DNA from: Arabidopsis thaliana
Taxonomy: Eukaryota > Streptophyta > Magnoliopsida > Brassicales > Brassicaceae
Assembly (NCBI RefSeq): GCF_000001735.4
Contig: NC_003071.7
Location: forward strand, 11,029,151-11,093,150
Direction: 5' to 3'
Length of the DNA stretch: 64,000 bases
The position numbers and the translations under genes are program-made. The notes below the pieces were generated by a model. It saw only the letters and a list, made by a program, of their open reading frames with translations, was not told the DNA's origin and did not search any database. Position 1 is the stretch's first letter. Every line of letters begins with the position of its first letter. This document shows positions 59,318 through 64,000 of this stretch, piece after piece.

Positions 59318-59828
59318 CATTTTGCCTATGTACCCTAAATTCATAGCCACGACCAACAATGGTTTGTTTATACATAGCAACTTAGCTAGTTTGAAAATTT
59401 ACCACCGGCGCAAGAGATTGATGAATCATCCAATTTTCGATTATAGGTGTTTCCTGGTAAAATGTAAATGGGAAACTTCGACAGCATGCAGTTTCTTATT
59501 CTGAAAACTTGGTTGAACGATGCTGCTCTTGAGATCAACCAAACCATGTCGATAGTCCCTTATGTTGTATGTCTAGGGGTGATGCTCAAATCGGAAAATT
59601 TTGACCGCTTAGTTTTATCTTGTTCATATATATAGTTTTCACCTTTCAAAAATTTTGCACAAATTATGAAATAGCTTACACTATTACTATCAAGGTATTT
59701 ATTCGACGAAGGTCAGACTACCAACTACACTTTTCCTAACTGTGAAAATCTCTGAATTTAATATACTTGTGTAACTATTGGCTTGGTTAAGATCTTATTT
59801 CTTGCATCTTGTCCAAGTCAGATTAACC

Positions 59829-59835
59829 AGCCGCC
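59829..59835 (+). promoter_or_regulatory. GCC-box of PDF1.2b
   Basis: AGCCGCC, the ethylene-response-factor (ERF) binding motif known to be essential for jasmonate/ethylene induction of PDF1.2 genes, lies 302 bp before the ATG. A second AGCCGCT copy follows at 59852. Confidence 0.75.
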
Positions 59836-60130
59836 CATGCAAAGCCAAAGCAGCCGCTTAGGTTACATTAGATATTGAGAGAGAAAAATATGTGGTAGAT
59901 AAACAAGCCATCAACTATTAATAAGCCAAGATCTTATCTTTTAATATTAGCTCGAGAAGGCGTACGTGGTGTGTTTAATTTGTGGGGTACAATTAGCTCG
60001 TTATTGTACCATGCACAAGTAGAAAATAAACTCACCATCATTTCATTATAAATAAAGGTTGATCTCTTAAGCTTATTTCTTCACACAACACATACATACA
60101 TACATTGAAAACAAAGTAGTAATAATCATC

Positions 60131-60447
60131 ATGGCTAAGTTTGCTTCCATCATCACCTTTATCTACGCTGCTCTTGTTCTCTTTGCAGCTTTTGGTTAGT
60201 AATGCTCTTATAATATGAATTAAAATGTAATGTTCATTTACATAACTAGAGAGATGTAACATACGCAGAAGTACCAACAATGGTGGAAGCACAGAAGTTG
60301 TGCGAGAAGCCAAGTGGTACTTGGTCAGGAGTTTGCGGAAACAGCAATGCATGCAAGAATCAGTGCATTAACCTTGAAGGAGCAAAACATGGATCTTGCA
60401 ACTATGTCTTCCCAGCTCACAAGTGTATCTGTTACGTCCCATGTTAA
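60131..60447 (+). CDS. PDF1.2b: Plant defensin PDF1.2b
   Basis: Two exons, 60131-60194 and 60269-60447, giving an 80-residue precursor with the same exon phase as the neighbour. The signal peptide covers about residues 1-29 and the mature domain has eight Cys in the same CS-alpha-beta pattern. The mature part is nearly identical to that of PDF1.3. TATAAATA at 60047-60054 and a GCC-box 302 bp upstream suit the well known jasmonate/ethylene marker status of PDF1.2 genes. I recall this as AT2G26020. Confidence 0.95.
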
Positions 60448-61801
60448 TTTACCAATTTTCTTTGGTTCTTTATCGATGTGTATTTATATTTTTAAAAATA
60501 AGTCTGTGTCATTCTATGAGTGACTTAAGGCATGCATGTTTATGTTTTAATGTTTGGTGTGACTTTTCTATAAAAATATAAAATTTAAGTACGACGTAGG
60601 ACTTTTTTCTTGTCCATATTTGGTTACAACACGACCATTATACATACTATTTTTTAAGGACATAGTACGTATCTCTCACAAGAAATTGACACTTTATTAA
60701 TATATAATAGAATCCATATTATTTTTTTGTTAAAATTAATTTTTATTAATCAAAAGTACTCTAAATTCATATCATATCATTTTGCCTATATATGTACTCT
60801 AAATTCATAGCCATGACCAACAACGGTTTGTTTATCTATAGCCAACTAAGCTAGTTTGAAAACCTACTGCCGATGAGAGCAACACATTGATGACTAATCC
60901 AATTTTCAGTTAAAGGTGTTTCCCCGTAAAATGTAAATGGAAAACTTTAATTTTCTAGAGCAGTTTCTTGTTTTGCAAACTTGGCCGAACTACGATGATG
61001 AGATCAACCAAATCATGTTGATGGACAGATTATCTTTGCTTCAATGCTTTTTAACTTTTTTTGCCATGGACCAAATCCATAGGTTATACAGTCTTGTAAT
61101 TAAAACCTAAACATGTTTGAATTTTGGCAAAAAAAACACACACCAAATCATGGCATAGTCCACTACGATATATGTCTAACAGTCTAATTAGGGTGATGCT
61201 TTAACCGGAAACATTCGACCGCTTGGTTTTACCTGCTTGCTCCTGTCATATGGTTTAATTTTACCGTTCAGGAACTTTGTACAAAGTTACTTCCGAGGTA
61301 TTTTATTCGACTCAGACTACGAACTACACTTTTCTTAAGTGTGAAAATCTCGGACATATCAATAAACTTGTCTAACTATGGCAATCTTAAGTTTTTACAT
61401 TTTACCTACCTTTTTGATTAAGATCTTATTTTCTTGAATTTTGTCCGAGTCAGATTAACCAGCCGCCCATGCATGTGATCGATGTAGCATTAGCTCAAAG
61501 CCAAAGCAGCCGCTCAGGATACAATTTTTTTTTTTTTGAATAAAACTTAGGATACATTAGACATTGACAGAGAAAAAATATGTGGTGGAGAAACAAGCCA
61601 TCAACTATTAATAAGCCAAGATCTTATCTTTTAATATCAGCTACGAGCAGACGTTGTGTGTGTAATTTGTGGGGTTACCACGTTATTGTACAGCTCACAA
61701 GTAGAAAATAAACTCACCAACATTTCATTATAAATAAAGGTTGAATATAAGCTTATTTCTTTACATAACACATACATTGAAGCAAAGTAATAATAATTAT
61801 C
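60448..61801. other. Third defensin unit: upstream and intergenic part
   Basis: Aligns with the 59318-60130 unit. AGCCGCC (61461-61467) and TATAAATA (61739-61746) are kept. A 25-bp insertion (61524-61548), absent in the second unit, is flanked by AGGATACA repeats. Confidence 0.7.
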
Positions 61802-61840
61802 ATGGATAAGTTTGCTGCCATCATCACCCTTATCTTCGGA
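61802..61840 (+). pseudogene. Truncated third defensin copy (exon 1 start only)
   Basis: The ATG and about 12 codons of a PDF1 signal peptide (MDKFAAIITLIF) match the two complete genes upstream, with an Ala-to-Asp change at codon 2. Homology ends near 61840; the rest of exon 1, the intron and the mature peptide are absent. The promoter, TATA box and leader are retained. Confidence 0.88.
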
Positions 61841-62354
61841 ATATGTCAAAAGAAAGAAATTATTTCTATGTTTTCATAGGAAGTTCAAGTTAAATCACTC
61901 GACATAGAGTCAATTCAATAGCTTATCTCATGACTACGTTGAAGAAATTAAACATTATTTAAAAAGTTGAATTACGGTATACAAAAAAAAAACTCAAGAT
62001 CCGGATGTTTTTGTAGATCACCAACTAAATTTTCTCATATCAAGAGAAAGCGTTATTAAAGCCAGACCTGTTTCTTCTTGTCTACATTCTTGTCTATAGT
62101 CTGGTAGCAATTTAATGTAATTTTCCATTCTGTAAATAAAAAACACTATTCAGTCGTTAAAACAATCCTTCTTAACGTATTTCGTACGTAATTTAATTGC
62201 TTTTATAATCAATCATAATCACATCTTACAAGTAAGTGAAGAAAGTAATACAATTTACAGTTAATATTATCCACACCAATGTCTGGAAAAGGCTAAGCCT
62301 AATTGCAAATTTTTCATAACAAAAGATTTCTACAATGATCTTCTATAAACATTG
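61841..62354. other. Intergenic between the defensin remnant and the F-box gene
   Basis: About 510 bp of AT-rich DNA; the right part should hold the 3' UTR of the F-box gene. Nothing else recognised. Confidence 0.45.
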
Positions 62355-63850
62355 TCAATGAATGATGATAACCTCACAGCTGCGAGAACGCTTTGTGAAA
62401 GTACTAAGCTCCTTGAAGATATCTGAATCTTGGTTTGCTATCGAAGAATCTTCTAAACGCAAAATGAGTTTCTTGAGAACTACTGAATTCTTGAGAAAAT
62501 ACCTCACTAATTTCTCCCCGGTTTCTTCTCCCATAATCAATTCTCTAATCTCAACACACTCCAAACTCGATAACAAACACTGAGGGACATAGGTAAGTCC
62601 ATCTTGCTCAGGCTCCGTTGAAACAGTAAAGTCCTGCAGGTGCACACGCTGTGTTTACAATATATTCAGAGATGTTCTTAACTAACCAAATCATAGATTT
62701 ATTCATAATCTTACCAAGATGAGGTTTTCAAGATTTGGGCAGCTCTCAAGAAAGACAAGCAACAACTGCAACATGGATCGAGAAACCGCAGCTTGTAAAC
62801 GGTACAAGTTATCGAATTTCGGAATAGGTACCAACTTCGAATATCGATCTAGGACCTGCAATAAAGAAAGAAAAGGATACATCACAGGGAATCAAAGTAC
62901 ATTTCTTGTCACATATATGCATCAAAAAATACATATTTCACCTCTAAAGTACGCCGAGAGATGATCATATGTCTTACACAAGATATCGCGGTTAAAAAAT
63001 CACGGATGATATCTCTCTTGCGTAAATCCCCCGGTTCCAAACGACTGCCGCCAAACTTAACATTAAATTCACTATCAATATCAATCATCGACAAAGAAGT
63101 CATGTTCTTGACTACAATCGTATCAGATTGGTCATCATTAAAATTCAAATACTCAAGTCTAGGAGCATCAATCTCAACCGAAAAATACGTACAAGAAACA
63201 CTATACTCAAACGTAAGACGAAAGCTTCTAAGACTCAGAGACCTCACACGAAGAAACTGCAGAACATCTAGATTACAAAAATCAATAGGCCTAATCAATA
63301 CAAAATCTTCAAGAACAGGACAACCTGAGATAATCTTCTCCATGATCAAAGGATCATCATAATACCAAACATCTTCTAAATGCATTATCTTAAGAGACGG
63401 TAGTGAAACAACGAACTCTGGATTCTCGATTCCTACGGTTACAAGCATTAGAGACACCAATGTATTGCACTTATAAATATTCTGAGGCATGAACTCTCTT
63501 ACACACATATTAGTCTCAAAACCTTTAGCATCTAGATGTTGAATTCCGCGATCAACCGTTGTTACAACCCACCCAGCTAACCGATCATCGTCGTAAGTGT
63601 ATTCATCATACTTCAACTTGAATTTTCGCATTCGTGATTTTCGATTAAACTCGAGAAAATTGTCGATAAAGCTTGCGTAGTTTTCGTCAGGGAAATCGCT
63701 GACTTTTAAGTCGAGAACAGGAACCCTAAGCCAGAGAAATTCCCATCGTTTCGATAAAACGCTTGTTTTAACGGAATCTATGGTCGGAAGGTATGAGAGT
63801 ACTTGAGTTAGTAAAGAATCTGGCAATTCGCAGATTCTATCGCAATTCAT
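62355..63850 (-). CDS. F-box/LRR protein with FBD-like C terminus
   Basis: Substrate-recruiting subunit of SCF-type ubiquitin ligases (family inference; the substrate is unknown). Three exons: 63850-62942, 62855-62715 and 62633-62355, giving 442 residues. The start is the second ATG of the open frame (MNCDRICELPD); the first adds four residues. An F-box occupies about residues 1-45 (ICELPDSLLTQVLSYLPTIDSVKTSVLSKRW pattern, in which LPDSLL and LSKRW are the family hallmarks). Leucine-rich repeats follow (LPSLKIMHLEDV, GCPVLEDFVLIR). The final exon begins in the FBD region (PQCLLSSLECVEI, YFLKNSVVLKKLIL) and ends SCEVIIIH. All joins keep frame. I recall this as AT2G26030. Confidence 0.93.
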
Positions 63851-64000
63851 CGCAAGAAACAAAATCCTAAAGTATCAAATAGTTTCAGAACTGATCCCAA
63901 AATCAGACACACAATCATGTAATCGAGCTTGGTCTGAAGAACTCACCGTCGATCTGACTCGCCGGAGAATTATGGTTGAAGTTATCGGAGTAGAGTTTCA
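63851..64000. promoter_or_regulatory. 5' leader/promoter of the F-box gene (partial)
   Basis: Only 150 bp before the right edge. No clear motif. A splice-donor-like GGTGAGTTC on the minus strand near 63945 suggests a leader intron. Confidence 0.4.

Larger units (their letters stand above)
58606..60130. other. Defensin 3' flank and second-unit upstream region
   Basis: Contains a (TA)18 run at 59281-59317. From about 59318 the sequence aligns with 60780-61400, and from about 59770 with 61410-61800, marking tandem units of about 1.5 kb. AGCCGCC (59829-59835) and TATAAATA (60047-60054) form the promoter of PDF1.2b. Confidence 0.6.

Noticed and set aside
1..64000. CRISPR arrays, tRNA or rRNA genes
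   Set aside because: None seen; the sequence is plant nuclear DNA, and short repeats found are tandem or dispersed with no spacer pattern.

Overview
The window looks like nuclear euchromatin of Arabidopsis thaliana, chromosome 2. Genes have many short GT-AG introns, intergenic DNA is AT-rich, and the encoded proteins include several recognised from memory in the order of loci AT2G25850 to AT2G26030. Locus and gene names come from recall, not from a search. Exon limits were placed by hand, using splice dinucleotides and reading-frame continuity across exons.

Layout. 1-1290 (-): 5' half of a nuclear poly(A) polymerase (PAPS2), divergent from 2009-5152 (+), a chloroplast YbeY endoribonuclease fused to a HAD phosphatase. 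5737-7677 (-): Aurora kinase 2, divergent from 8285-8734 (+), a small intronless oleosin. 8735-12666 is gene-poor. 12667-13614 (+): intronless tandem CCCH zinc finger TZF1/CTH. 13615-20228 is a decayed tract with a TMK-type receptor-kinase relic and a DUF707 pseudogene. 20229-22847 (-): KH plus 3'-5' exonuclease gene. 23102-24315: a long inverted-repeat (fold-back) element. 25275-26766 (-): a chimeric gene whose first exon, first intron and start of exon 2 are copied from the exonuclease gene. 30309-34028 (+): ELF3, convergent with alpha-VPE (34346-36870, -). 39585-41374 (+): PITH-domain protein. 41512-42322: a retroposed insert with a 17-bp target duplication. 42694-46454 (-): KH-domain RNA-binding protein with a long Gly/Tyr/Gln-rich tail. 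47428-48303: internally deleted Copia element with two LTRs. 48568-50492 (-): three-domain jacalin lectin. 53253-55987 (+): BRIZ2 RING/ZnF-UBP ubiquitin ligase subunit. 57094-57730 (-): F-box-associated pseudogene. 58261-61840 (+): a tandem defensin array (PDF1.3, PDF1.2b and a truncated third copy). 62355-63850 (-): F-box/LRR protein.

The genes do not form a pathway or operon, as expected for a plant chromosome. Links exist only within duplicated blocks: the defensin units share promoter sequence, and the exonuclease gene supplied the 5' end of its downstream neighbour. I found no convincing new defence or mobile system. The most informative oddities are the chimeric gene, the fold-back element, the short retroposed insert, the truncated third defensin unit and the F-box, kinase and DUF707 relics. 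No tRNA, rRNA or CRISPR was seen.
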